From: Sphingomonas changbaiensis NBRC 104936
GTDB lineage: Bacteria; Pseudomonadota; Alphaproteobacteria; Sphingomonadales; Sphingomonadaceae
Direction: 5' to 3'
Length of the DNA: 64,000 bases
NCBI RefSeq assembly: GCF_000974765.1
Contig: NZ_BBWU01000045.1
Location: forward strand, 1 to 64,000
Part shown: one piece after another, positions 26,840 through 35,814 of the stretch
How the letters are laid out: each line of letters opens with the position of its first letter
Numbering within the stretch: position 1 is the stretch's first letter
Made by a program: the position numbers and the translations under genes
Notes under the pieces: generated by a model
What the model was told of the DNA's origin: nothing
Databases searched by the model: none
The model's input: the letters and a program-made list of their open reading frames with translations, nothing else

Positions 26840-27708
26840 TCCGGCCCTACCTGCCGCTCAACAATCTGCGCGCATTCGAAGTGGCGGCGCGCCATTTGAG
26901 CTTCACCAATGCGGCCATCGAGCTACGCGTCACGCCGGCCGCGCTCAGTCATCAGGTGAAGGCCCTGGAGGACAGGCTGGGCCTGCCGCTGTTCCACCGC
27001 CTCCCGCGCGGCCTTGCGCTGACCGATGAAGGCCAGGCGATGCTGCCGGCGCTCAGCCGCTCGCTCGACGAGATCGCGGTGACGCTGGAGCAGTTGACCG
27101 GTAGCAGCCAGGCCGTGCTGAGCGTCGGCGCGGTGGGCACCTTCGCCGTCGCCTGGCTGCTGCCGCGGCTCGACCGGTTTCGCGCGGCGCACCCGGACAT
27201 CGACCTTCGGCTTTCGACCAACAACAACCGCGTCGACATCGCGGAGGAAGGCCTGGATTTCGCGATCCGCTTCGGCGACGGCGCGTGGCACGGAACGGAC
27301 GCGGAGCGGCTGCTTGATGCGCCCGTGACCCCGCTTTGCGCGCCTGAGATCGCGGCGAAGCTGTCGCGGCCGGAAGACCTGCCGGGCCAGACGCTGCTCC
27401 GCTCGTACCGCGTCGACGATTGGGTGCAGTGGTTCGCGGCGGCGGGCCTGAAGGCGCCGGTCTTGCGCGGGCCGATGTTCGATTCGTCCCGGCTGATGGC
27501 CGATGCCGCAATCGAGGGCCTGGGCGTCGCGCTCGCACCGCACGCGCTGCTCCAGCGTGAACTGGGGGATGGCCGGCTGGTGCGGCCGTTCGCGATCGAG
27601 GCCGATATTGGCGCCTATTGGCTGACCCGGCTCAAGTCCAAGCCGCTGTCGCGCGAGATGGAGGCGTTCCGCGCCTGGCTGTTCAGCGAGGCCGCTCCCT
27701 GTCCGTGA
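26836..27708 (+). CDS. AmpR-like LysR regulator
   Basis: A 290-residue LysR regulator very like AmpR: YLPLNNLRAFEVAARHLSFTNAAIEL at the start, then HQVKALEDRLGLPLFHR, VGTFAVAWLLPRL near 95-107, STNNNRVDIAEEGLDFAIRFGDGAWHG, LLRSYR, and YWLTRLKSKP near the end. AmpR senses cell-wall muropeptides and controls a beta-lactamase gene that is normally divergent. Here it is downstream of the metallo-beta-lactamase with a four-base overlap, so the two are one operon, and the operator must lie elsewhere, perhaps before 25997. Converges with alkB-like (26-base overlap). Confidence 0.88.
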   Translation: MIRPYLPLNNLRAFEVAARHLSFTNAAIELRVTPAALSHQVKALEDRLGLPLFHRLPRGLALTDEGQAMLPALSRSLDEIAVTLEQLTGSSQAVLSVGAVGTFAVAWLLPRLDRFRAAHPDIDLRLSTNNNRVDIAEEGLDFAIRFGDGAWHGTDAERLLDAPVTPLCAPEIAAKLSRPEDLPGQTLLRSYRVDDWVQWFAAAGLKAPVLRGPMFDSSRLMADAAIEGLGVALAPHALLQRELGDGRLVRPFAIEADIGAYWLTRLKSKPLSREMEAFRAWLFSEAAPCP

Positions 27709-28255
27709 AACTGCGGAAGGTGATCGACCAGCGCGTCTCTTCGATCGGTGCGATGCTGTGTTCCCAGCCGTGCCGGGCCTCGTCCGACAAATGATAGGCG
27801 CCGCATGGGGGAAGCGGCAGCGAGCGGCGTTCGAATCCGCGCTCGATCCGCCGCCGCAAGCGCATCACCGCCGGCGCGCCGAGCGAGATGCCGACCACAT
27901 GCTCGAACACCGGCCGGTCGCGATGCCAGCCGATGCCCGCGCCGGGATCGTAGCGGATCAGCAGAGCCTGAACGAGATCGTCCCGGCCCAGCCCCGCAAA
28001 GGCTGCGGCGCGCGCCTTGAGCGGCGTGAGCCAGTCCGGCATCGGATCGGTCTCGCCCAATCGTGCCGTGTCGAAATCATAGCGCCAGCCATAGGACGCG
28101 GTCAGCCGCTTGCCGGTCCAGCCCTGGAATCGGAATGGCGAGAGCGGAGCGGAGTCGATCGCCGCGATCAGGGCCGCTTCTTCGTCGGGGGCGATCAGAT
28201 CGTCGACTGTCGCGAGGCCCGGCAGAACGGGCGTCCCGAACAGGTCGGCGGGCAT
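27683..28255 (-). CDS. AlkB-like Fe(II)/2-oxoglutarate dioxygenase
   Basis: A 190-residue dioxygenase of the AlkB family, whose members remove alkyl lesions from nucleic acids. Iron ligands H111 and D113 (GWHRDRPVF) and H166 (GWEHSIAP) are present, as is the R175-x5-R181 pair (RWSITFR) that binds 2-oxoglutarate and substrate. The length is that of the short bacterial AlkB-like group rather than E. coli AlkB (216). A 52-aa membrane-protein gene ends three bases upstream, so the two are co-transcribed. The 3' end overlaps the AmpR-like gene on the other strand. Confidence 0.88.
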   Translation of the reverse strand: MPADLFGTPVLPGLATVDDLIAPDEEAALIAAIDSAPLSPFRFQGWTGKRLTASYGWRYDFDTARLGETDPMPDWLTPLKARAAAFAGLGRDDLVQALLIRYDPGAGIGWHRDRPVFEHVVGISLGAPAVMRLRRRIERGFERRSLPLPPCGAYHLSDEARHGWEHSIAPIEETRWSITFRSFTDRERPR

Positions 28256-28258
28256 GGT

Positions 28259-28417
28259 CTAGAGGCGGAACTCGACGCCTTCGCGGATTCGCCGTTCCAG
28301 CGCCTTCTTCATCGGGGCAACGTCGGGGGCAGGAACCGGGCTCGTCCGGGTCAGCAGCAGCGCGCAGAACACCGCGACGGCCGTGAAGACGATCAGAAAA
28401 ACCGAGATCCAGATCAT
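28259..28417 (-). CDS. Mini membrane protein upstream of the AlkB-like gene
   Basis: A 52-residue single-pass protein: an N-terminal hydrophobic helix MIWISVFLIVFTAVAVFCALLL (residues 1-22), a Pro-rich hinge (SPVPAPDVAP), then an amphipathic basic helix (MKKALERRIREGVEF). GGGAG lies six bases before the ATG at 28417, and the stop is three bases from the AlkB-like start, so the reading frame is probably real. I do not recognise a family. Confidence 0.6.
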   Translation of the reverse strand: MIWISVFLIVFTAVAVFCALLLTRTSPVPAPDVAPMKKALERRIREGVEFRL

Positions 28418-28592
28418 GTGCTACTCCCGGTCGCACCATCGCATGGTACGCGCGTTGGTTCCGTGCCGCTGTGCTGGACGGCACAGGGTCAGGACAAGGC
28501 TAATAGGTGGTTAATCGGGCGGCGGCGCCACATTGCCCGCGGCCGCCCCCGCGGTTAAGGGGCGGAAGCCCTGTCCGAGCGAGCGCGAATTG

Positions 28593-29144
28593 ATGGTGGC
28601 CGATTCAGGGCTCAAACAGCTGCTGTTCGAGATGCGGGCGCCGCTCATGCGGATGCTGGCGGCGCGCGGCGCGACGTCCGACGAAGCCGAGGATCTGTTG
28701 CAGGAGCTGTTCGTCCGCCTAGAGACGCAAGCGATCGGGCCGGTCGGCGAGCCGCGCGCCTATCTCTACCGGATGGCGGACAATCTGTTCCTCGACCGGC
28801 GGCGCGCGGAAACGCGGCGTTCGGCGCGCGAGCAGCGCTGGGGCGAACAGGAGAGCGAGCCGCGGCCGACGCCTGAGCGCGAGCTGCAGGGACGTGAGCG
28901 GCTGGCGATGGTCTCGGCAGCACTTGCCGCCCTGCCCGAACGGACGGTCGATATCTTCCGCCGCTTCCGCCTCGACGGCGACTCGCAGCGGCTGATCGCC
29001 GGCGACCTCGGCATCAGCCTCAGCGCCGTCGAAAAGCATCTCCAGCGCGCCTACCGGACCGTGACCGACATTCGCGCCCGGCTGGATGCGGAAATCGAGG
29101 CGCCGCGGCGTCCTTCGTGCGATGACGGCCAGGATGACAGCTGA
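28593..29144 (+). CDS. FecI-type ECF sigma factor
   Basis: A 183-residue extracytoplasmic-function sigma factor of the FecI kind. Region 2 is at about 20-80 (DEAEDLLQELFVRLETQ, YLYRMADNLFLDRRRA) and region 4 near 115-165 (LAALPERTVDIFRRFRLDG, GDLGISLSAVEKHLQRAYR, a clear helix-turn-helix). It is followed immediately by a FecR anti-sigma and an STN-TonB receptor, so it should drive that receptor operon when ligand is sensed. I take the ATG at 28593; a start 20 codons earlier (28533) is open but has a poor N-terminus. Confidence 0.88.
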   Translation: MVADSGLKQLLFEMRAPLMRMLAARGATSDEAEDLLQELFVRLETQAIGPVGEPRAYLYRMADNLFLDRRRAETRRSAREQRWGEQESEPRPTPERELQGRERLAMVSAALAALPERTVDIFRRFRLDGDSQRLIAGDLGISLSAVEKHLQRAYRTVTDIRARLDAEIEAPRRPSCDDGQDDS

Positions 29145-30078
29145 GGAGAGCATCAGGGCGCAGGCAATCGCCTGGCGCGTCCGGCTGGCCGATGGCGACG
29201 CCGCGGCCTGGGAGAGCTTTGTCGCCTGGCTTGAGCTCTCGCCCGATCACGCGCACGCCTACGACCTCGTTGCGCTCGGCGAAGGCGATGCGGTGCGCGC
29301 GCTTGCGGTGCCCGCGACGGTTCCTGTGGCCGCCAATGACGAGGGACCGCGGCCGGCGCGCCGGCTGTGGATGGGGATCGGCGGGGCTGCTGCGGCCGTC
29401 ATGCTTGCGATCGTCGGCGCGCCGATGCTCCAGTCCGGCGCCTATGCGGTCGAGACCGGTCCGGGCGAGCAGCGGCAGATAGCGCTGGCGGACGGCACCC
29501 GCATCACCCTGAACGGCGGCACTCGGATCGAGCTCGACCGCTCCCGCCCGCGGCTGGCCCGACTGGATTCCGGCGAGGCCCATTTCGCAGTGGTCCATGA
29601 CGCCGGGTCGCCGTTCCGCGTGAAGCTCGGCGACGCGGTGGTGCAGGATGTGGGCACGACGTTCGACCTCGTGCGCGACGATGCCGGAAACCGGGTCGAG
29701 GTTGCCGAAGGCGCCGTTCGCTATAATCCGGATCGCGAGAATGTCTCGCTGACCGCGGGCCAGACATTGGTCGATCCCGCCGGTGACGATCCTTTGCGCG
29801 TGGGCCAGCGCCGCCCGTCCGCCATCGGCAGCTGGACCAGCGGCCGGCTCAGCTACGACCAGGAGCCGCTGGAGCGCGTCGCGGCCGAGCTGTCGCGCAC
29901 GATCGGTGTTTCGATCGCTGTCGCCCCCGAAGTCGCGGCGCGCAGCTTCTCCGGAACGATCCGGATCGGTCATGACCGCGCCCGGGTCGTGGAGCGTGCG
30001 GCGGCCTTGCTCGGCCTGGCGGCGCGGCGCACAGCGACAGGATGGATATTCGAATCCCGTCTGCGTGAGACTCGCTGA
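29122..30078 (+). CDS. FecR-type anti-sigma factor
   Basis: A 318-residue inner-membrane regulator. The N-terminal domain (about 1-70, with WESFVAWLELSPDHAHAYD) binds the sigma factor, one transmembrane helix lies near residues 85-110 (LWMGIGGAAAAVMLAIVGAPML), and the periplasmic part holds the FecR domain (TGPGEQRQIALADGTRITLNGGTRIELD, GEAHFAV, PFRVKLGDAVVQDVGTTFDL) and a C-terminal STN-like region. It contacts the receptor's signalling domain. The start is uncertain (29122 or 29134); either overlaps the sigma gene. The stop overlaps the receptor gene by 14 bases. Confidence 0.88.
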   Translation: MTARMTAEESIRAQAIAWRVRLADGDAAAWESFVAWLELSPDHAHAYDLVALGEGDAVRALAVPATVPVAANDEGPRPARRLWMGIGGAAAAVMLAIVGAPMLQSGAYAVETGPGEQRQIALADGTRITLNGGTRIELDRSRPRLARLDSGEAHFAVVHDAGSPFRVKLGDAVVQDVGTTFDLVRDDAGNRVEVAEGAVRYNPDRENVSLTAGQTLVDPAGDDPLRVGQRRPSAIGSWTSGRLSYDQEPLERVAAELSRTIGVSIAVAPEVAARSFSGTIRIGHDRARVVERAAALLGLAARRTATGWIFESRLRETR

Positions 30079-32404
30079 CCTGCTCTTGTTGACGGCGGGC
30101 ACATGCGTCTGCGCCGGTGCTGCGAACGCGGCCGAGCCGCGTGCGTTCGATATCGACTCGGGGCGGCTGAGCGGCGCGCTCGTTCATTTCGGCGAGCAGG
30201 CGGGCGTGTCGGTGGGCCTGACCGACGCCCGGCTGGCGCGCCGGCATACGCGCGGCGTCCAGGGCCGGATGAGCAGCGAAGTCGCGCTCCAGCATCTCCT
30301 TGCCGGCACCGGCGCGACCTATCGGTTCGTCGATGCAGAAACGGTGCGCATCGTCGCTGCGCCGTCCCGGCACGCAACGGCCTTCCGGACCTCCGTGCCA
30401 GCTTCGTCCGACGATGCGCCGGAACCCGACATCGTCGTCGCCGCGAGCAAGCAGGCGCTTCCGCTGGCGCAATTCCCCGGCTCAGTCGTCCGCATCGCGC
30501 TGGATCTGGACCAGGCCGGACGCGCCACGTCTGCCGGCACGCAGGTGCTGGTCGACGGCCTGCCGACACTCGCCTCGACCCATCTTGGTCCGGGCCGGGA
30601 CAAATTATTCGTGCGGGGGATTGCCGACAGCAGCTTCAACGGGCCGACGCCGGCGACCGTCGCGCAATATTTCGGCGATGTGCGCCTCAATTACGCGGCG
30701 CCCGATCCCGATCTCAATCTGTACGATATGGCCAGCGCCGAAGTGCTCGAAGGCCCGCAGGGGACGCTCTACGGCAGCGCCGCCCTGGGCGGCATCGTGC
30801 GCCTGGTGCCCAATGTTCCAAAGCTTGGGCAGGCGCAAGGCTCGGCGGTGGTCGGGCTCTCCGATACCGCGCATGGCGAGTCCGGTGGAGATGCCGCCGC
30901 GATGCTCAACCTGCCGTTGAGCTCGGACCTGGCGATGCGGGTCGTCGGCTATGGCGCGCGCGATCCCGGCTATATCGACGATATCGGCCGCGGGTTGAAC
31001 GACGTGAACCGGACGACCAGCTATGGCGGGCGGATCGCGTTCCGCTTTGCACCCCATGATGGCCTGACGATCGATGCTGGTGCAGTGCTTCAGAATCTGG
31101 CCAGTCGCGACGGCCAATATGCCGAACGCGGCCTGCCGCCGCTCACCCGCCGATCCGCCATCGCGCAGCCGTTCGATAATGACTATCGCCTTGGATATCT
31201 GAGCATCTCGACGGACGTCCGCGGGGCTTCGCTGACGTCTTCGACCGGAATCGTCCGGCACGACCTCGAAACCGTGTTCGATGCCACGCCGCGGTTCGGA
31301 ACGCCGGCCGCCTATACCGAGGATCTGCGGATCACCCTCCTGACCCACGAGACCCGGATATCGGGCGGCGACGCGCGCGGCTTCAACTGGCTCGCGGGCC
31401 TGAGCGCACTTCACAACGAGACGCGGTCGGCGCGCAAGATCGGTCCCGATGACACAGCCGTTCCGCTGCTCGGCGTTCGCAACGACAATAATGAAATCGC
31501 GCTGTTCGGGCAGGCCTCGATCCCGCTGCTCGATGACGTCATCCTGACCGCCGGCGCGCGCGTCAATTATGATGAAGCGAGCGGGCAGGTGATCGGCGAA
31601 ACTGTTCCCAAGCGGTCGGAGCCCAAGCGCCGCAATCTGCGCTGGCTGCCGATGGCGGCGATCGCGTGGCGGCCGAGCGCGCGCTGGCTGGTCTTTGCCC
31701 ATTATCAGGAAGGCTTCCGCCCCGGTGGACTGTCGATCACCGGGCGGATGACCGCGGACAAATTCGTGTCCGACTCGATCTCCACGATCGAGGCGGGCTT
31801 CCGGTTCGGCGACAGCGGCATCGATCGCTTCGCCGCCGCAGTCACTGTGTCGGGTGCCCGCTGGGACAGCATCCAGGCCGACCTGATCCGTCCCAACGGC
31901 CTGCCCTTCACCAGCAACATCGGCGACGGGCATGTGCTTGGCCTGGAAGGGCAGGTCGACTGGCGGCCCACCGACGCGCTCGGCCTTCAGGCCGGGTTGT
32001 TTCTCAACACCTCGTCGCTCGATGATCCCGCCCCGCCCTTTGTCGCCGCGGACGAGCGGGAGTTGCCGAATGTCGCCGAAGCCGGCGGCCGCATCGGCAT
32101 TTCCTATCGCCGCCAGCTCCGGCGTGGCCTCGCGCTTAATGCGGGAGGATCGCTCCGCTATGTCGGCCGCTCCTCGCTCGGCATCGGCGCGCCGATCGAC
32201 GTGCGCCAGGGCGGCTATGCGGAAGCGGCGTTGAACGCGCGGGTCGGCAGCGACCGGGTGGGCGTGTCACTCTCCGTCACCAATCTAACCGACGTGCGCG
32301 GCAACCGCTTTGCCTTTGGTGATCCGTTCGCGATCGCGGCGCGCAACCAGATCACGCCGCTTCGCCCCCGCACCATCAGGATCGCAGTCGATGGCCGGTT
32401 CTGA
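30065..32404 (+). CDS. TonB-dependent receptor with N-terminal STN signalling domain
   Basis: A 779-residue outer-membrane transducer. Signal peptide (LADLLLLTAGTCVCAGAANA), STN domain at about residues 26-100 (FDIDSGRLSGALVHFGEQAGVSV), TonB box EPDIVVAASK near 122-131, a plug domain (VLVDGLPTL, LEGPQGTLYGSAALGGIVRLV near 230-250), then a 22-strand barrel ending LRPRTIRIAVDGRF. With the sigma factor and FecR before it this is a FecIRA-like surface-signalling set. The ligand is unknown: iron chelates are usual, but the downstream genes suggest a glycan or lipid-linked substrate. GTG start at 30065 inside the FecR end. Confidence 0.9.
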   Translation: MRLADLLLLTAGTCVCAGAANAAEPRAFDIDSGRLSGALVHFGEQAGVSVGLTDARLARRHTRGVQGRMSSEVALQHLLAGTGATYRFVDAETVRIVAAPSRHATAFRTSVPASSDDAPEPDIVVAASKQALPLAQFPGSVVRIALDLDQAGRATSAGTQVLVDGLPTLASTHLGPGRDKLFVRGIADSSFNGPTPATVAQYFGDVRLNYAAPDPDLNLYDMASAEVLEGPQGTLYGSAALGGIVRLVPNVPKLGQAQGSAVVGLSDTAHGESGGDAAAMLNLPLSSDLAMRVVGYGARDPGYIDDIGRGLNDVNRTTSYGGRIAFRFAPHDGLTIDAGAVLQNLASRDGQYAERGLPPLTRRSAIAQPFDNDYRLGYLSISTDVRGASLTSSTGIVRHDLETVFDATPRFGTPAAYTEDLRITLLTHETRISGGDARGFNWLAGLSALHNETRSARKIGPDDTAVPLLGVRNDNNEIALFGQASIPLLDDVILTAGARVNYDEASGQVIGETVPKRSEPKRRNLRWLPMAAIAWRPSARWLVFAHYQEGFRPGGLSITGRMTADKFVSDSISTIEAGFRFGDSGIDRFAAAVTVSGARWDSIQADLIRPNGLPFTSNIGDGHVLGLEGQVDWRPTDALGLQAGLFLNTSSLDDPAPPFVAADERELPNVAEAGGRIGISYRRQLRRGLALNAGGSLRYVGRSSLGIGAPIDVRQGGYAEAALNARVGSDRVGVSLSVTNLTDVRGNRFAFGDPFAIAARNQITPLRPRTIRIAVDGRF

Positions 32405-33143
32405 CAGGCTGCTGCTCGCCTCGATCCACGACGTCGGGCCGCGCTTCGAGCGCGAGGTGGACACGCTCGCAGCCGCGATCGAGCGGGCGACCGGCAGCAC
32501 GCGCTTTGCAATGCTGGTCGTGCCGGATCACTGGGATTCGGCGCCGATCGCGCGTGACCCGGCCTTTCAACGGCGCCTTCGGGGCTGGTCCGATGCGGGG
32601 ATCGAGATGTTCCTTCATGGGTGGCGCCACCGCGACGACCAGCCGACCGGCTTCAAGGCGCGCCACCTGACTGCAGGCGAGGGCGAGTTCCTGCACCTGG
32701 ACGAGGCCGAGGCCGCGCGCCGCATGGTCGAAGGCCGCAAGCTGGTTGAGGACGTGATCGGTCGGCCGGTTGCCGGCTTCGTCGCCCCGGCCTGGCTCTA
32801 CGGCCCCGGCGCCCGTGCAGCCCTAAACGAGCTGCGTTTTCTCTTGGCGGAAGACCATTTTCGTGTGTGGCAACCCACCGACGGCGCGGTTCTCGCGCGC
32901 GGCCCGGTGATCAGCTGGGCCAGCCGCAGCCGGGCGCGAATCGCCAGCTCGCTGCTGTTCGCCGGCGTCGCGCGCAGCGTGCTCGCCCCGCAGCGGGTGG
33001 TCCGTATCGCCCTGCACCCCGGCGACACCGGCGTCCCCTCGCTGATGGCGAGCATCGATCGCACGCTCCGCCACTTCGCGCGCACGCACCGGCCGGCCGG
33101 CTATGCCGATCTGGTGCGGGAAAGAGACATGGGCGCCGTCTAG
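32391..33143 (+). CDS. DUF2334-type polysaccharide deacetylase-like protein
   Basis: A 250-residue protein of the DUF2334 branch of the polysaccharide deacetylase (NodB) fold. Seen: LLLASIHDVGPRFEREV at the start with the metal Asp (HD), MLVVPDHWDSAPI, FLHGWRHRDD with the paired His, and FVAPAWLYG. Such proteins probably deacetylate envelope carbohydrate, though few have been tested. There is no signal peptide. It overlaps the receptor gene by 14 bases and so belongs to its transcript. Confidence 0.82.
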   Translation: MAGSDRLLLASIHDVGPRFEREVDTLAAAIERATGSTRFAMLVVPDHWDSAPIARDPAFQRRLRGWSDAGIEMFLHGWRHRDDQPTGFKARHLTAGEGEFLHLDEAEAARRMVEGRKLVEDVIGRPVAGFVAPAWLYGPGARAALNELRFLLAEDHFRVWQPTDGAVLARGPVISWASRSRARIASSLLFAGVARSVLAPQRVVRIALHPGDTGVPSLMASIDRTLRHFARTHRPAGYADLVRERDMGAV

Positions 33144-33209
33144 CATGCCGCGCAGTGCGGGTCCTGGACGTCCGCGGCGTCTTAGGCCTGACAACAAGCG
33201 AGGGCCTGC

Positions 33210-34151
33210 GTGTATTTCCCCGAAGCGACAGTTCCAGCCCCGGCCCAGTTCATCGAATTGGGCGGGGCGGAACGCTCCGGTCCGCTCGATCGGCTCAAGG
33301 CCAGCGGCCCGATCGCCTGGATCGGCGCCGCGATCACCCTGGGCGTGCTTTGTGCCGTTCTGTGGCAATTGCGGACGCTGCACATCCGGCAAATCCTCGA
33401 GGACATTCCGAGGACGCCTGTCTTCTGGATGCTGTTCGGCGCTTATTACGTCACCGCGCCGCTGGCGGATTGGATCATCTTCCGCAGGCTCTGGCGCATC
33501 CCCGCGGCCGGCTTCGCGGCACTGACCCGCAAGCTGATCGGCAACGAGCTGCTGCTCGGCTATTCGGGCGAGCTGCATTTCTATAGCTGGGCGCGGTCGC
33601 GGACCGACCTGCCGGGCGCCCCGTTCGGCGCGATCAAGGACGTCGCGATCCTTTCCGCCGTCGTCGGCAACGTGACGACGCTTGCGATGCTGGCCTTCGC
33701 CTATCCTGCGTTCGTGTCGCTCAATCTGGGCATGCGGGGCGGCACCTTCGCCTTGTCCGTCGGCATCATCCTGTTGTCGTCGCTCGCCCCGATGCTGTTC
33801 CGGCGCAGGCTGTTCGGCCTCGCCAGAGCCGACCTGCTGTTCATCTCTGCCGTCCATTTCGCCCGGATCGTCACGATGACCACGCTCGCCGCATTGATGT
33901 GGCATGTGGTGCTGCCCGGCCAGCCGGTAGGGCTCTGGCTGCTGCTGGCGACGATGCGGCTGCTGATCTCGCGCCTGCCGCTGCTGCCGAACAAGGACCT
34001 GGTCTTTGCCGGCATCGCCGTCCTGATGATGGGCCATGATGTCGAGATCGGCACCATGATGACGATGATCGCGACCCTGATTTTGACCACGCATTTGACC
34101 GTCGGCGCGGCGCTGGTCGGGTCGGAAATCGCGAGCTGGGGTCGGCGGTGA
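33210..34151 (+). CDS. Polytopic membrane protein of unknown function
   Basis: A 313-residue inner-membrane protein with about seven hydrophobic segments (WIGAAITLGVLCAVLW, FWMLFGAYYVTAPLADWIIF, AILSAVVGNVTTLAMLAFAY, LSVGIILLSSLAPMLF, VGLWLLLATMRLLI, LVFAGIAVLMMG and MTMIATLILTTHLTVGAAL). It has the general shape of the lysylphosphatidylglycerol-synthase TM or flippase-like families, but I cannot place it. GTG start at 33210; its stop overlaps the DUF2141 gene (GTGA). Position between the deacetylase and glycosyltransferase hints at lipid-linked glycan transport. Confidence 0.75.
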   Translation: MYFPEATVPAPAQFIELGGAERSGPLDRLKASGPIAWIGAAITLGVLCAVLWQLRTLHIRQILEDIPRTPVFWMLFGAYYVTAPLADWIIFRRLWRIPAAGFAALTRKLIGNELLLGYSGELHFYSWARSRTDLPGAPFGAIKDVAILSAVVGNVTTLAMLAFAYPAFVSLNLGMRGGTFALSVGIILLSSLAPMLFRRRLFGLARADLLFISAVHFARIVTMTTLAALMWHVVLPGQPVGLWLLLATMRLLISRLPLLPNKDLVFAGIAVLMMGHDVEIGTMMTMIATLILTTHLTVGAALVGSEIASWGRR

Positions 34152-34663
34152 TTGCCGCTGTCGCACTCGCTGTCGCTGCGCTGCCGTCATCGCGACCGGA
34201 TCTCGGCGTCGCGGAGGGACACTGCCGGCACGACGAACCCGGCCCTGCATTCCTGGTCGATGTGGTTGGGCTGAAGGACCGCAAGGGCCTGATCCGGCTC
34301 GAGCTCTATCCGGCAAATGACGAGGACTTCCTGGCCGACGACAATGCGCTGGTCGCGGCCGGGAAGACGTTCCGCCGCGTCGAGCGGCTGGTGCCGCAAA
34401 CCGGGCCGGTCGAGTTGTGCATTCGCGCGCCCGCCCCCGGCGTCTACGCGCTGTCGCTGCTCCACGATCGCGACGGCAACCGCAAATTCAGCTTCCTGAG
34501 CGACGGAGTCGGTTTTCCCGGCGATCCGCAGCTTGGCTTCCGCAAGCCGCACGCGGCCGCGGCCAGCGCCGAAGTCGGCACCGGCGTCCGCCGCCTCAGC
34601 GTGCGGATGAACTATCGCCGCGGCCTGTTCTCGTTCGGCCCGATCACGGGCGTCCGGCGATGA
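34148..34663 (+). CDS. DUF2141 domain exported protein
   Basis: A 171-residue protein with a short signal-like N-terminus (IAAVALAVAALPSSRP) and one DUF2141 domain: GLIRLELYPANDEDF, ELCIRAPAPGVYALSLLHDRDGNRKF, then DGVGFPGDP. DUF2141 proteins are small periplasmic or extracellular beta-sandwiches of unknown role, often beside sugar-related genes. GTG start at 34148 overlaps the previous stop by four bases; the stop overlaps the glycosyltransferase start (ATGA). Confidence 0.82.
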   Translation: MIAAVALAVAALPSSRPDLGVAEGHCRHDEPGPAFLVDVVGLKDRKGLIRLELYPANDEDFLADDNALVAAGKTFRRVERLVPQTGPVELCIRAPAPGVYALSLLHDRDGNRKFSFLSDGVGFPGDPQLGFRKPHAAAASAEVGTGVRRLSVRMNYRRGLFSFGPITGVRR

Positions 34664-35814
34664 AGATCGTCGACGTCTGCGCCTTCTACGCGCCCAAGGG
34701 CGGCGGCGTGCGGACCTATATCGACCGCAAGCTCGCCGCCGCACCCTCCTTCGGCCATGAGCTCACGGTGATCGCGCCGGGCCCGTGTGACCGGGTCGAG
34801 CAGCGCGGCCCCGGTGCGTCGATCCGCTGGATCGCGGCACCCGCTTTTCCGCTCGACCGCAACTATCGCTATTTCGGCCATCCGGTTGCGCTGCACGACG
34901 CGCTCGATGCGGAGCGGCCCGACATGGTCGAGGTCTCCTCGCCCTGGCGCAGCGCCGCTACCGTTGCCGGATGGCGCGGGCGGGCGCCGCGTTCGCTGGT
35001 CATGCATGCCGATCCGCTGTCGGCCTATGCCTATCGCTGGTTCGAGCCGGTCGCTTCGCGCGCGACGATCGACCGCCACTTCGGCTGGTTCTGGCGCCAT
35101 CTGCGGCGGCTCGACGAAAGCTATGCCCAGGTGGTCAGCGCGAGCGGGGAGCTGTCGCGGCGGTTGCGCGACGGCGGCCTTCAGAATGTCGTGACGATCC
35201 CGATGGGCGTAGATCCGGGGATTTTCTCGCCCGGCCTGCGCGATGAAGGGCTGCGTGCCTCGCTGCTTGCCGATTGCGGTCTTGGCGCCGATGGGCTGCT
35301 GCTGCTCGGCGTCGGACGGCTGGCGCCCGAGAAGCGCTGGCCGATGATCGTCGAAGCGGCGGCCGCGGCCGGCAGCCATGCCCCGGTGGCGCTGTTGCTG
35401 GTCGGCGCGGGGCGGGAGCGCGCGCGTATCGTCCGGCAGATCGGCGGCAATCCGCATATCCGGCTTGCCGGCCCGGTCGGTGATCGCGCGGCGCTGGCGC
35501 GGCTGATGGCGAGCGCCGACGCGCTGGTGCATGGCTGCGAGGCGGAAACCTTCTGCATGGTGGCCGCCGAAGCGAAGGCGTCGGGCCTGAACTTAATCGT
35601 CCCCGATCAGGGCGGCGCATCGGATCAGGCGTGCGGTCCCGGCGACGTCCGCTTCCGCGCCGGCTCCGCCGCGGACGCCGCCGCCGCAATCGTGCGCTTT
35701 GCCCTCAGCCCGCCGGCCGCGGCGTTGACGCACCGCCCGCGCGAGATGGACGATCATTTCCGGGAACTGTTCGACAGCTATCGCGCCATCGTTGCCGAAA
35801 GGTGTGCGGCGTGA
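34660..35814 (+). CDS. Glycosyltransferase, GT4-like
   Basis: A 384-residue GT-B fold glycosyltransferase. N-terminal acceptor domain starts KIVDVCAFYAPKGGGVRTYIDRK (the glycine loop), and the C-terminal donor domain shows LLLGVGRLAPEKRWPMIVEAA near 215-235, VALLLVGAGRER, IRLAGPVGDRAALARLMASADALVHGCEAETFCMVAAEA with the E-x7-E motif (E297 region). It probably adds a sugar to a lipid carrier or envelope glycan; the donor and acceptor are unknown. Last large gene of the overlapping run that starts with the sigma factor at 28593. Confidence 0.85.
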   Translation: MKIVDVCAFYAPKGGGVRTYIDRKLAAAPSFGHELTVIAPGPCDRVEQRGPGASIRWIAAPAFPLDRNYRYFGHPVALHDALDAERPDMVEVSSPWRSAATVAGWRGRAPRSLVMHADPLSAYAYRWFEPVASRATIDRHFGWFWRHLRRLDESYAQVVSASGELSRRLRDGGLQNVVTIPMGVDPGIFSPGLRDEGLRASLLADCGLGADGLLLLGVGRLAPEKRWPMIVEAAAAAGSHAPVALLLVGAGRERARIVRQIGGNPHIRLAGPVGDRAALARLMASADALVHGCEAETFCMVAAEAKASGLNLIVPDQGGASDQACGPGDVRFRAGSAADAAAAIVRFALSPPAAALTHRPREMDDHFRELFDSYRAIVAERCAA

